From: Pseudarthrobacter defluvii
GTDB taxonomy: Bacteria > Actinomycetota > Actinomycetes > Actinomycetales > Micrococcaceae
DNA: 64,000 nucleotides
Assembly: GCF_030816725.1 (NCBI RefSeq)
Contig: NZ_JAUSYG010000001.1
Location: 3,224,001-3,288,000, forward strand
Reading direction: 5' to 3'
Shown here: positions 34,621 to 43,189 of the stretch, one piece after another
Numbering within the stretch: the first letter of the stretch is position 1
Layout of the letters: every line of letters begins with the position of its first letter
Translations under genes and position numbers: made by a program
The notes under the pieces: model-generated
Database searches by the model: none
Seen by the model: only the letters and a program-made list of their open reading frames with translations
What the model was told of the DNA's origin: nothing

Positions 34621-35301
34621 CTACTCCCCCTTGCGCCGCACCATCTCGCTGATCCACGCCGGTGCGAACGGTGACGTGCAGCCCGGAGGCGTGGGGTAAT
34701 CCCTCAGCACCTCCAGCCGCTCCCCGATGCCGAGGGCACGCGCCCTGTGCTCCGCGTGCTCGATCCCAATCTGCGCCAGGCACGTGTTCATCGCCCACTG
34801 GAGGCGGTCCGGGGCGTCCTTCATTTCTGCCTCGATGGTGTCCAGCAGGGCGACCAGCTCCAGGCCCTGGGGCTTCTTGACCACACGCTCGGACGTCAGG
34901 GCCCAGCCCGCGCTGGCCACCACCGGGTCCGGGTCAGCCAGCCAGTCGACGCGCAACTCTTCCGCGTGCGGGCTCTTTTTCACCACGTAGTTCACCAGCC
35001 AGTCGTGGACTTTCGGGTCGCGAGCCTCCCGCAGCATCCCGTCCAGCTCGTCACGTCCAAACGCCTTGGGCCGGCAAACCAAAAGAGCCAACAGCCGCGC
35101 CGCCGTGTCACCGGACCCCCACAGCGGGACAGCCAGGTCCTGCTGTGTCTTCAGCCGCTTGGCAACCGCGCGCAGGCGGCCCAGATTCACGCCGTGGTGG
35201 TCGCCGCGTTTCTCGTTCGCCTCGCGGACCCTGGCATCCTCAAGGGCTGCCAGCTCGGCCATGACCTCCCCAAGCTGCCCACCCGTCGTCGTTTCCGCCA
35301 T
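34621..35301 (-). CDS. DNA alkylation repair protein, AlkD-like HEAT-repeat
   Basis: 226 residues, all helical, with HEAT-like repeats. Motifs VNLGRLRAVAKRLK (about 38-51), DPKVHDWLVNYVVKK (about 95-109) and VDWLADPDPVVASAGWAL match the AlkD/DUF4433-like DNA alkylation repair family, which removes alkylated purines without base flipping. Upstream of it is the GYD gene, 74 bp away. Confidence 0.8.
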   Translation of the reverse strand: MAETTTGGQLGEVMAELAALEDARVREANEKRGDHHGVNLGRLRAVAKRLKTQQDLAVPLWGSGDTAARLLALLVCRPKAFGRDELDGMLREARDPKVHDWLVNYVVKKSPHAEELRVDWLADPDPVVASAGWALTSERVVKKPQGLELVALLDTIEAEMKDAPDRLQWAMNTCLAQIGIEHAEHRARALGIGERLEVLRDYPTPPGCTSPFAPAWISEMVRRKGE

Positions 35302-35375
35302 GTCCGCCTTCCCCGTCGGTCACCGTTGGCATCCAGCGTACGACGGCGGCACTGGCCACCGCGCCCGCCTTTCCC

Positions 35376-35696
35376 CTACTTGCCGGGCGCCCGGTACGAC
35401 GGCGTCTTCTTGGCGGCCTCGTCGATATCCTCCACAGTCAGAAGCGGCTTCAGACGGACGTTGACGTTTCCGCTGGAGTTGATGAGCAGCGACAGTGCTG
35501 CCGCGCTCGCATCGTCCGGCACCTCGAAAACGCCCAGGACGTCGTAGTAGCCGAAGGCGTAGTAGAAGCTCTCCAGCGTTCCGCCCACGGATTTCAGGGC
35601 CTCCGTCAGGGCCTCGCGCCGTGCGGTGCCGCCTTCCTGCATGAGCCCCTTGATGCCCTGGCCCACGTACGTCGCTTCAAACAGATACTTCGGCAT
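35376..35696 (-). CDS. GYD-domain protein
   Basis: 106 residues from ATG 35696 (AAGGGA seven bases upstream; a longer frame to 35876 is not supported). MPKYLFEATYVGQGIKGLMQ and AFGYYDVLGVFEVPDD are characteristic of the GYD domain, a dimeric alpha-beta barrel of unknown function. The C-terminus is TPSYRAPGK. Similar 3'-end fragments are seen near 36483-36535 and, more weakly, 27247-27275. Confidence 0.85.
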   Translation of the reverse strand: MPKYLFEATYVGQGIKGLMQEGGTARREALTEALKSVGGTLESFYYAFGYYDVLGVFEVPDDASAAALSLLINSSGNVNVRLKPLLTVEDIDEAAKKTPSYRAPGK

Positions 35697-35995
35697 GGTC
35701 TTTCCCTTCCCTGCATGTCCACCGGAAATACCGCCGCAGAGCACGGCGCCCGCAAATCCTCCTTGCCTGGCGCCGGCGCCCCGCAGAAGTAGCCCGGATG
35801 GGCACCATGTTCCGTGAGCAGCGGGGAAAACCGCCCCGTTACCGCAGAAGCTATTCCTCCGCCAAATGGCAGTCAATACGCACGGATACCTAATGCTTCA
35901 CGGCGGCCGGAGTAGGGCATTTCTCCCCTGTGCCGCGGTCCGCTGCTGGGTTTACCGTGATCCGCATCAGCGTCCACCGCCGTCGAGGAGCCGTC
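35697..35995. other. Intergenic 299 bp, nothing recognised
   Basis: Divergent promoter region between the GYD gene and the 35996 gene. No hairpin or coding sequence recognised apart from the GAGGAG ribosome site of the next gene. Confidence 0.35.
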
Positions 35996-36313
35996 ATGGC
36001 CGGGTTTGTGCAGATCATCGAATTCACGTCCTCCCGCATCAAGGAAATCGAGGAGCTGGGCCGCCCCTCACAAAGTGAGGGAAGCACACCGGCCACGTTC
36101 CGCCACATCGTCGCCACCGCGGACAGGGACCGCCCGGGGCACTATTTCACCATCGTGGACTTCGATTCCTTCGACTCCGCCATGGAAAATTCCGGCCGGC
36201 CGGAAACGTCCGAGTTCGCCGCCCGGATGGCCGAACTGTGCGACGGTCCCGTGGTCTTCCACAACCTGGATGTCATGTGGGAGGACACGGGGCAAGGTGC
36301 AGGCAACGCCTAG
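35996..36313 (+). CDS. Hypothetical protein, dimeric alpha-beta-barrel-like
   Basis: 105 residues; ATG 35996 with GAGGAG upstream. Alternating strands and helices (FVQIIEFTS, HYFTIVDFDSFDSAMENS, VVFHNLDVMWED) suggest an ABM/EthD-like dimeric barrel. Function unknown; it may be a single-domain oxygenase or binding protein. Confidence 0.65.
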   Translation: MAGFVQIIEFTSSRIKEIEELGRPSQSEGSTPATFRHIVATADRDRPGHYFTIVDFDSFDSAMENSGRPETSEFAARMAELCDGPVVFHNLDVMWEDTGQGAGNA

Positions 36314-36671
36314 CAGCAGGACATGGATTCCTTGACCCATGCTTCCGGACCGGGACGTCGACGGCACGATCCTGGCGGTTGGCCTCAGCGACCTGGCAGC
36401 CGCGTCGGATATTCCAGTCCAAGGGCCAGCTGCCCCGTCGTACTTCAAGGACGACGGCAGTCGGCATTGACGTCTCACTCCCCTACCGTCCCGGCGCCCG
36501 GTACGACGACGTCTCTTTGGCCGCTGCCTGGCATGACGGCAGCCCCAAGGCCGTTCGGCCCTAGCCATGCTGTCAGGTGCAGGCCGACGCTGGAACAGGT
36601 AGGCGTCAGGGCCAACGCCCGCGGGCCCTGAACCGAGCCGATGAGGTCCGCGGGCACTGAGGACATCCACC
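36314..36671. other. Intergenic 358 bp with small remnants
   Basis: An ORF of 43 codons (36339-36470, + strand; VDGTILAVGLSDLAAASDIP) has no good ribosome site and is probably a fragment. At 36483-36535, on the - strand, is a piece resembling the 3' end of the GYD gene (CCGGTACGACGACGTC on the + strand). No intact gene. Confidence 0.4.
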
Positions 36672-37376
36672 ATGTCAGTTGCAGGCGGGCGGCTTCCGCG
36701 ACGCCGGCGGGCTGTGCCGTTCGAGGGCCAAGGCAGTGACGCCCTGCGCACCGGCCTTCTCGCCGCGGGGCCATTATCGTCGCTGCTCTATGTCGTCTTC
36801 ACCGACGGCATCGCCGCCTCCCAGTGGGCAGGCTACCGCCGTGCCGAGCAGATGGTGAGCGAGCTGTTCGCGGTCGGCTCCCCCGGCTACGGAGTCACCG
36901 CCCCGTTCACCTGGGTCTACACAGTGTTGTTCACAGCCTTCGGCGTGGGCGCCTGGATCTCTACCCGCGGCCACCGCGCCCTGCGCATCGCCGCCGGACT
37001 GCTCATCGCGTATGGGCTCTGGAACATCATGGGCGCCGTCTTCCCGCTCCGGCTGGGCGACGACAGTTCCATCCCCATGCACATCGTCGCCACCAATATC
37101 CAGCTCGCCCTGATGGTCGCCGCGATGTGCTTCGTCGCAGCCGGATTCCGCGGCTGGATGCGGATCTACTCCATCGTCTCGCTCGCAATGTCAGCGCTCA
37201 TGGGTATGGTCGCGTTCATGGCAGTACCGGGACCAAACCTCATGCTGGGCATCAGCGAGCGCATCAGCATCGGCGCATTCCTCCTGTGGGTGGCGGTGCT
37301 CGCGGTAGTGCTGTGGAGGCGGCCAGCGTTTTGGAAGCGGACGACGGCGGCGGGCAGCAAGGCGGCAGCGTCATGA
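36672..37376 (+). CDS. DUF998 membrane protein
   Basis: 234 residues with six hydrophobic helices. QWAGYRRAEQMVSELFAVGSP (about 56-76) and the following TM pattern match DUF998. ATG 36672 has GAGGAC upstream. Its TGA overlaps the ATG of the PEP-synthase-like gene, so the two are coupled. Function unknown; the coupling suggests a membrane partner or regulatory link. Confidence 0.85.
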   Translation: MSVAGGRLPRRRRAVPFEGQGSDALRTGLLAAGPLSSLLYVVFTDGIAASQWAGYRRAEQMVSELFAVGSPGYGVTAPFTWVYTVLFTAFGVGAWISTRGHRALRIAAGLLIAYGLWNIMGAVFPLRLGDDSSIPMHIVATNIQLALMVAAMCFVAAGFRGWMRIYSIVSLAMSALMGMVAFMAVPGPNLMLGISERISIGAFLLWVAVLAVVLWRRPAFWKRTTAAGSKAAAS

Positions 37377-40033
37377 AGTACGTCAACGGCCTGGGAGACG
37401 TACGCCCCGGTGACATTGCCGAAGCCGGCGGCAAGGCGGTGGGCCTCGGCGGCCTGATCCAGGCCGGCCTTCCGGCCCCGCCCGGGTTCGTCCTCACCAC
37501 AGACGCGTACACGGCGTTCGTCACCGACAACAACCTTGGGCAGGCCATCCAGGAGCTGGCGGCCGCACTTCCGTCCCAGGCAACCACGGAGGATTATGAG
37601 CACGCCTCCGCACTGATCCGGACCCTGTTCAGCAAAGGCGCCATGCCGTCGGACATCGAAGCCGGCCTGAAGGACGCCTACGAACTCCTCGGCGGTGGAA
37701 ACACGGCGGTGTCCGTCCGCTCCTCCGCCACCGCCGAGGACCTCGCCTCAGCCAGCTTCGCCGGCCAGCAGGAAACCTACCTGAACGTCCGCGGCATGCA
37801 GGCGCTCGCCAAGGCCGTGATCGACTGCTGGGCCTCGCTCTGGACAGCGCGCGCCATGTCCTACCGCGCCCGCGAAGGTGTGCTGCCGGACCAGGTGCGT
37901 CTCGCCGTCGTGGTCCAGCAGATGGTGGAGGCCGAGGCCGCCGGGGTGATGTTCACCGCCAACCCCGCCAACGGTCGGCGCGACCAGACGGCGATCAGCG
38001 CGGCGTGGGGCCTGGGCGAGGCCGTGGTGAGTGGGGCGGTCACCACCGACGACCTGACCGTGGACACCGCAACCGGCAAGGTCCTCTCCCGGCAGACAGC
38101 GGACAAGGAACTCATGACCGTCCCCACGGCAGAGGGAACGGCCGAGCAAAAGGTGGCGGAAGCCCGCCGTCGTGCGCCCGTCCTGGACGATACCGCGGCG
38201 GCGGAACTTGCCGGCTTCGGACGGCGGATCGCTGACCACTTCGGCGCACCGCAGGACATCGAATGGGCTCGCGCCGACGGCCAGTTCTTCCTGCTCCAGT
38301 CGCGGCCCGTCACCGCGCTGCCCGAGCCCGCGGCCGACGTCCCCACCGAATGGCCTGTCCCCTACCCCAAGGGCCTCTACTTCCGGGCGAGCATCGTGGA
38401 ACAGATGCCGGAACCGCTCTCCCCGCTCTTCGCCGACCTCATCGACGGCTCCGTGTCCCGCTCGATATCGGCCCTGATGAACGACGCGCTTGGCCAACAT
38501 TCCCTCCGTGAAGGAGACGTCCGGTTCCCCACCGTCAACGGCTACGCCTATTACTACTACCGCACCTGGCCCATGCTGCGAATGACGGCTAGGACGGTCC
38601 CTGCGATGCGGGCGCTGTTCCGCGGCACGGCGCACATGGGCATGGCCGGCTGGCGGGACTATTCCCATCCACGCTACGAACGCACCATCAAGGACTGGTC
38701 CGCGAAACCGCCGTCCGGGCTTCCCGGCGCGGAGCTGCTGGCGGGCGTGCAGGCCCTCCTGGACGCCGGCACCGTCTACTACACCGCGGTCCAGTCCGTC
38801 ATTCCGATGGCCGACATGAGCGAGCTCTCCTTCCGGGGCTTCTACAGGACCGTCCGGCGCGACGGCGATCCGCCCGCACAAGACTTCCTGCTCGGCTTCG
38901 ACAGCGAACCCATCCGAGCCGAAAAGTCACTGTACGACCTCGCCGGGTGGGCGCGCAGCGATCCGTCGCTGGTTACCGCACTGGTGGAACAGCCGACGGC
39001 GGAACTCGCCAGGTGCCTGCGGACCGGTTCCGCGCCGGCAGGGGTGGATGACGCGCTGTGGCAGGAATGGCGCATCACCTTCCAGGAGCATCTGGCCCTC
39101 TACGGGCATGCGGTCTACAACCTGGACTTCGCCACCCCGGTCCCGGCCGACGACCCCACGGCCCAGCTGGAGACCGTGAAGTTCTACCTGCGCGCGCAGG
39201 GCACCGACCCGCATGAGCGGCAGCGGCTGCTCACCGAGCGCAGGGAGTCGCTGACGCGGGAGATGGCTTCACGGCTGGGTCCGCGGCGCCGGGCCCTGTT
39301 CTTCCGTCTGCTGAAGTGGGCACAGGAAACGGCTCCGCTCCGCGAGGACGCGCTCGCCGACGTCGGACTCGCCTGGCCGCTGCTGCGGCGCATGCTGCTG
39401 GAACTCGGCCGGCGGCTGGTGTCCTCGGGCGTAATCGGCTCTGCTGATGACGTGTTCTGGCTGCGCTTCCAGGAGCTTCATAGCGCGGTGGAGTTTGGGC
39501 TCGCGGACGTTGGTGCGGGCGTTTCGCTTGCCGGAGCCTCCCGTCCAGTCCGGGCTGCCGCCGTCGAGGAGCGGAGGATGCTGTGGCGGGGCCAGTCGAA
39601 GGCGTCCGCCCCGCAGATGCTGCCCCAGAAGGCGTGGATGGAGAAGGCGTTCGGTTCGATGATGCCGGCGGGGCCGCAGCACCAGGCCGGGGACGTGATC
39701 AAGGGCGCAGCCGCCAGTTCCGGCCGGGTGACCGCACCGGCACGGGTTGTGCGGGGTCCGGAGGACTTCGGCCGGATGCAGCCCGGCGAGGTGCTGGTGG
39801 CGCGCATGACCACTCCGGCATGGACCCCGCTGTTCGCGATGGCCTCCGCCGTGGTGACGGACGTCGGCGGCCCGCTGAGCCACAGCTCCATCGTGGCGCG
39901 TGAGTACGGCATTCCTGCTGTCCTGGGAACCGGGGTGGCGACGCAGCGGCTGGCCGGCGGCCAGAAGGTGCGTGTGGATGGCGACGCCGGGACGGTCACG
40001 ATCGAGCGCACCGCCCAACCCGCCGGAGGTTGA
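37373..40033 (+). CDS. PEP synthase/rifampin phosphotransferase-like enzyme
   Basis: 886 residues. N-terminal ATP-grasp/PPDK_N domain (about 1-325: GGKAVGLGGLIQAGLPAPPG, SVRSSATAEDLASASFAGQQE, AAGVMFTANP), a middle helical region (about 335-770), and a C-terminal swivelling PEP-utilisers domain with the phosphate-carrying His837 in PLSHSSIVAREYGIPAVLGTG. The domain order and length match rifampin phosphotransferases (about 870 aa) as well as PEP-synthase relatives. The reaction would transfer the beta-phosphate of ATP by way of His837 to an acceptor; which acceptor is unknown. ATGA overlap with the DUF998 gene. Confidence 0.85.
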   Translation: MKYVNGLGDVRPGDIAEAGGKAVGLGGLIQAGLPAPPGFVLTTDAYTAFVTDNNLGQAIQELAAALPSQATTEDYEHASALIRTLFSKGAMPSDIEAGLKDAYELLGGGNTAVSVRSSATAEDLASASFAGQQETYLNVRGMQALAKAVIDCWASLWTARAMSYRAREGVLPDQVRLAVVVQQMVEAEAAGVMFTANPANGRRDQTAISAAWGLGEAVVSGAVTTDDLTVDTATGKVLSRQTADKELMTVPTAEGTAEQKVAEARRRAPVLDDTAAAELAGFGRRIADHFGAPQDIEWARADGQFFLLQSRPVTALPEPAADVPTEWPVPYPKGLYFRASIVEQMPEPLSPLFADLIDGSVSRSISALMNDALGQHSLREGDVRFPTVNGYAYYYYRTWPMLRMTARTVPAMRALFRGTAHMGMAGWRDYSHPRYERTIKDWSAKPPSGLPGAELLAGVQALLDAGTVYYTAVQSVIPMADMSELSFRGFYRTVRRDGDPPAQDFLLGFDSEPIRAEKSLYDLAGWARSDPSLVTALVEQPTAELARCLRTGSAPAGVDDALWQEWRITFQEHLALYGHAVYNLDFATPVPADDPTAQLETVKFYLRAQGTDPHERQRLLTERRESLTREMASRLGPRRRALFFRLLKWAQETAPLREDALADVGLAWPLLRRMLLELGRRLVSSGVIGSADDVFWLRFQELHSAVEFGLADVGAGVSLAGASRPVRAAAVEERRMLWRGQSKASAPQMLPQKAWMEKAFGSMMPAGPQHQAGDVIKGAAASSGRVTAPARVVRGPEDFGRMQPGEVLVARMTTPAWTPLFAMASAVVTDVGGPLSHSSIVAREYGIPAVLGTGVATQRLAGGQKVRVDGDAGTVTIERTAQPAGG

Positions 40034-40101
40034 ACCGTCAGGCGCCGTTACCTTCCGGGCGTCTCCAGCCCTACCTCAGGTGCTGTCGCTGACCCGGTAC
40101 C

Positions 40102-40130
40102 GGGCACCCAACCCGCGTGACGCCGTCGTA
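40102..40130. repeat. GC-rich palindromic element
   Basis: GGGCACCCAACCCGCGTGACGCCGTCGTA, 69 bp after the PEP-synthase-like stop. Same family as 44214, 45787, 47061 and 53639; the 5' arm is less perfect here. Likely 3'-end terminator. Confidence 0.6.
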
Positions 40131-40167
40131 CTCCCCCATGTCGGATCGCGCCGGTACCGTAAGTGGC

Positions 40168-40385
40168 ATGAGCACCCAAGACACCCCAGCCCAGATCGGT
40201 GACCTTCCTCCCCTCGGGCGGCCGGCCAACACCGCTCTGCTGAACGCAGGCATCACGACGCTGAGTGAGGTCGCCAACCACTCGCGCAAGGAGCTGCTTG
40301 GCATGCATGGCGTGGGCCCCGCGCAATTCGGCTCCTCGAGGCAGCGCTTGCAGAGCGCGGCCTCCAATTTGGCGAACCGTCCTAG
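40168..40385 (+). pseudogene. Helix-hairpin-helix DNA-binding protein, frameshifted
   Basis: ATG 40168 encodes LGRPANTALLNAGITTLSEVANHSRKELLGMHGVGP, a HhH motif. At about 40320, in CCCCGCGC, one base appears missing: the next frame gives AIRLLEAALAERGLQFGEPS and a proper stop at 40385, which is the normal end of such 70-75-residue proteins. As written, the frame reads into 40464 with unrelated residues. It could be a sequencing error or recent decay. Confidence 0.75.
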
Positions 40386-40460
40386 GAGGGCAGTGGCAGG
40401 TCTACCTACTGCGCTTCTATGCGACGCGCCGGCAACTGACTTTGAGTGCATGATATTCGG

Positions 40461-41057
40461 GTGAACAAGAACCGGCTTGAAGCCTTCAGCGACGGCGTAC
40501 TGGCGATCATCATCACCATCATGGTGCTGGAACTGCACACGCCGGAGGAACCAACATGGGCAGGCGTCGCGGCCATCCTGCCCACCCTCTTCACCTACCT
40601 CCTGAGCTTCGTGTACGTGGGGATTTACTGGAACAACCACCACCACATGATCCACCTCGCCAGCCGGGTGAACGGCGCCATCCTCTGGGCCAACCTGCAC
40701 CTGCTGTTCTGGCTGTCCCTGTTCCCATTCACCACGCGGTGGATGGATGAGTCGGGCTTCCTGCAGGTGCCTGTGCTGCTGTACGGCATCAACCTGCTGA
40801 GCGCCGCAATCGCCTACTTCATCCTGGAACGGCGGCTGATCGCAGTGCAGGGCAATGATGGGGCCCTGGCCCGGGCTGTGGGGAAGGACTGGAAGGGCAA
40901 AGCCTCTCCGCTGATCTACCTCCTGGGGATCGCCCTCACCCTGGTCCAGCCGCTGCTGGGAGTCGCCGTCTTCACCGTCGTCGCGCTGATCTGGCTCGTT
41001 CCGGACCGGCGCGTGGAACACTTCGTCGTCAAGGCGCACGAGGACACCGCCGGCTAG
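40461..41057 (+). CDS. TMEM175-family potassium channel-like protein
   Basis: 198 residues from GTG 40461; GTG 40446 is an alternative. The first helix carries RLEAFSDGVLAI, the TMEM175 signature (FSDGVxAI) that lines the potassium pore. Six helices in total, the usual bacterial single-repeat length; it should assemble as a tetramer. Monocistronic. Confidence 0.9.
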   Translation: MNKNRLEAFSDGVLAIIITIMVLELHTPEEPTWAGVAAILPTLFTYLLSFVYVGIYWNNHHHMIHLASRVNGAILWANLHLLFWLSLFPFTTRWMDESGFLQVPVLLYGINLLSAAIAYFILERRLIAVQGNDGALARAVGKDWKGKASPLIYLLGIALTLVQPLLGVAVFTVVALIWLVPDRRVEHFVVKAHEDTAG

Positions 41058-41134
41058 GGTCACAGCAGCCGGGAGGTCTTGAGCAATTGGCCAGCGATTT
41101 CGGTGGTCTTGAGGCCCTGTGGAACCAAGAGGTT

Positions 41135-41431
41135 TTAGATCCCGGCGTTGGCGGTGAAATAGTTGTGAACGTCGCGGAAGGTCATCCTCGGTGGTGCGGC
41201 GAATCCCAGTTCCACGCTCAGCGGCCCCATGGTGTCCCGGGCGAATGCATCGAACTGCTCGCGGCTTTCCCACACATCCGTCACCTGGAAGCCATTATCG
41301 GTTGCTGTGGCCCAATGGGATATTGATCCCTCAGGACCAGGGCCTCCCGGGGTCAGCCCCATTCTCTTGTTGATCTCGTCATATTGTTCGAGCGTTGAAC
41401 CATCGAACTCCATGATTATTGCTACCGCCAT
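41135..41431 (-). CDS. Hypothetical ABM-like protein
   Basis: 98 residues. MAVAIIMEFDGSTLEQYDEINKRMG and GFQVTDVWESREQFDAFARD resemble the dimeric alpha-beta barrel (ABM/DUF) proteins common in actinobacteria. Function unknown. GGGGAGC lies upstream of the ATG. Confidence 0.7.
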   Translation of the reverse strand: MAVAIIMEFDGSTLEQYDEINKRMGLTPGGPGPEGSISHWATATDNGFQVTDVWESREQFDAFARDTMGPLSVELGFAAPPRMTFRDVHNYFTANAGI

Positions 41432-41551
41432 GATCGCTCCCCTTGTTCATAGGTGTCAGATTCCCGCGAAAAAAGTTAGGTCCGCCCGCGGGTGCGGTCG
41501 AGGGGGATGGCACCCTGCATTGCCCCCTTTGTCAGCCCAGCCAATGGGACG

Positions 41552-41944
41552 TCAGGACCAGAAATCAGACACCGTGGCGGTGTTCTCCTGCATTTCTGTG
41601 CCCTCCGTGACTTTGCCGTCGGCAATGCTGAACACGATGACCTGCCGCTGGTCCATGGTCTTGCCGTCGCGCTCCGCGTGCGAAAACTGGACGCCGACCG
41701 TATACCTGTCACCTGGGGCCACGTCCTCCACCGTGACCCTCATCGACCCGTTGGACCGCGTAAAGAGTTCGCCGAAGTAGGCCAGGATCGCGTCCCGGCC
41801 CTTCTTATCTCCCGACAACGGACCCGTGCCGCCAACATGCCATACGGCGTCTTCAGCAAACAGGTCCCTGAGCGTGTCCATGTCGCCTGCGCTGAACGCC
41901 TCATAGCCCCGCCGAACCAGTGCGCCGTTTTCCTGTGCTCCCAT
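41552..41944 (-). CDS. SnoaL-like/ketosteroid isomerase-family protein
   Basis: 130 residues from ATG 41944 (GGAGG seven bases upstream; an ATG at 41959 is too close to that site). NTF2-like cone fold: NGALVRRGYEAFSAGDMDTLRDLFAEDAVWHV and FGELFTRSNGSMRV. Members isomerise or hydrolyse small molecules; no substrate can be assigned. Confidence 0.8.
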   Translation of the reverse strand: MGAQENGALVRRGYEAFSAGDMDTLRDLFAEDAVWHVGGTGPLSGDKKGRDAILAYFGELFTRSNGSMRVTVEDVAPGDRYTVGVQFSHAERDGKTMDQRQVIVFSIADGKVTEGTEMQENTATVSDFWS

Positions 41945-42155
41945 TTCGGGCACCTCCATCCTCCTCGCCGGATGCTTGCGAGCAAACATTAGGCCCAGGC
42001 TGGGGACCAGTCGAGGGGGTGCAGCCCCCCACATTGCCCCCCACTTTTTGGCGGGGCCTTACCTAGCAGGCGGGGCGGGTTGCTGGCACTGAAAGCCCAC
42101 GTCATGGGGACTTTCCGCCCTTTCCGGACCCGCACCACGCGAGTACCTTGACGCC

Positions 42156-42554
42156 ATGAGTGAGCGCGAAGACTTCCTTCAGTGGGTCCGGACGAGCCTG
42201 CATGACGCGGAAGTCGCTCTCCACAACGGCGACGCCAATCCCCGGCGCGCCATCTGGTCGCGCATTGAGCCGGTGAGCATCCTGGGAGCCTTCCGCAACG
42301 CGTACGGGCTCGAAGAAGTCGAGGAGATTTTTCGGTTTCTGGAAGACAGCTTTTCCAACTGCACGTCATGGGAGTTGGAGGTGCAGTCGTGCGACGTCCT
42401 TGGGGATATGGCCTACACCGCGGGCATCGAGCGCATCTCCTTCCGCAGGGACGGCAATCCGACCAACCTCACGCTCCGGGCGACGCAGATATACCGGCGT
42501 GAGGATGGCCAGTGGAAGGTAGCCCACCGGCATGCTGATGTAGTTGCAGGGTGA
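42156..42554 (+). CDS. SnoaL/DUF4440-like NTF2-fold protein
   Basis: 132 residues. The C-terminal half (MAYTAGIERISF, NLTLRATQIYRREDGQWKVAHRHAD) is a classic NTF2-like/DUF4440 ending. Only weakly related to the 41552-41944 protein. Function unknown. Confidence 0.8.
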   Translation: MSEREDFLQWVRTSLHDAEVALHNGDANPRRAIWSRIEPVSILGAFRNAYGLEEVEEIFRFLEDSFSNCTSWELEVQSCDVLGDMAYTAGIERISFRRDGNPTNLTLRATQIYRREDGQWKVAHRHADVVAG

Positions 42555-42589
42555 CCACCACGGCAACCGCCCCTGGGATGTCTGTCCGG

Positions 42590-42856
42590 CTACTCCCCCA
42601 TCCCGGGGTGCACCGGAACGAAATCGATTTTGTTGCCGGCGTTGGTCCGGCTCGCCGGGGCGCGGTTGAACCCCTTGGCATCAAGCCCGTTCCTGGCGCG
42701 GAACTCTGCGAGCGCAGCGTCGTAGGCGTTGTTGAGGGTCCGGCCCGAGAACTCGCCGGTGCTGCCGTCGTTGAAGGCGATCCGGATGCGGACGCTGGCC
42801 GGATAGTGCCGGTTCATGCGGATGAAGCCTTCGGCGTCCTGCTGGAGAGTGATCAC
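42590..42856 (-). CDS. Hypothetical 88-aa protein
   Basis: 88 residues; alternating beta pattern RIRIAFNDGSTGEFSGRTLNNAYDAAL, basic and soluble. Not recognised. The ATG has only a weak ribosome site. Convergent with the 42156 gene. Confidence 0.5.
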   Translation of the reverse strand: MITLQQDAEGFIRMNRHYPASVRIRIAFNDGSTGEFSGRTLNNAYDAALAEFRARNGLDAKGFNRAPASRTNAGNKIDFVPVHPGMGE

Positions 42857-42948
42857 GGGATCCTGCTTTCGTTCGTAGGTGCAGCCTCAAGTTTGCCGCA
42901 AGGCCCCTGAAAACCGCTCGGCACACCTGGCCATACTTGGCGATGGCG

Positions 42949-43189
42949 ATGACACGGCGTGGAAACTGGCTGCGGTACGCACTGGTTTCGGCCCTGCTGA
43001 TCGGGATCCCGCCTGTACACGCGGTGGTACTTTTCCGCGGCGTCGAAACCCATCGCCGACTCGGGGTTCGCGCTTCTGGGCCCGATTCTCCAGACACCGT
43101 TTGTACTCCTCCTGGCCGGCGCGATCATCGCAGGTTTGGCGCTGCAGAAAGACTTCCCTCCGCAGGCGCAACCGGACACATCGCGTTAG
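42949..43189 (+). pseudogene. Small two-TM protein, frameshifted
   Basis: ATG 42949 starts MTRRGNWLRYALVSALLIGIPPV, a first helix; at about 43017, in CCTGTACACGCGG, one extra base shifts the frame. The continuing frame gives RWYFSAASKPIADSGFALLG, then a second helix (FVLLLAGAIIAGLAL) and a stop at 43189. The two-helix product is plausible only if joined. The stop overlaps that of the neighbouring - strand gene. Confidence 0.65.

Noticed and set aside
36824..37372. Upstream extension of the PEP-synthase-like frame
   Set aside because: It is antiparallel in content to the DUF998 frame, which has membrane helices; the enzyme's N-terminus begins at ATG 37373.
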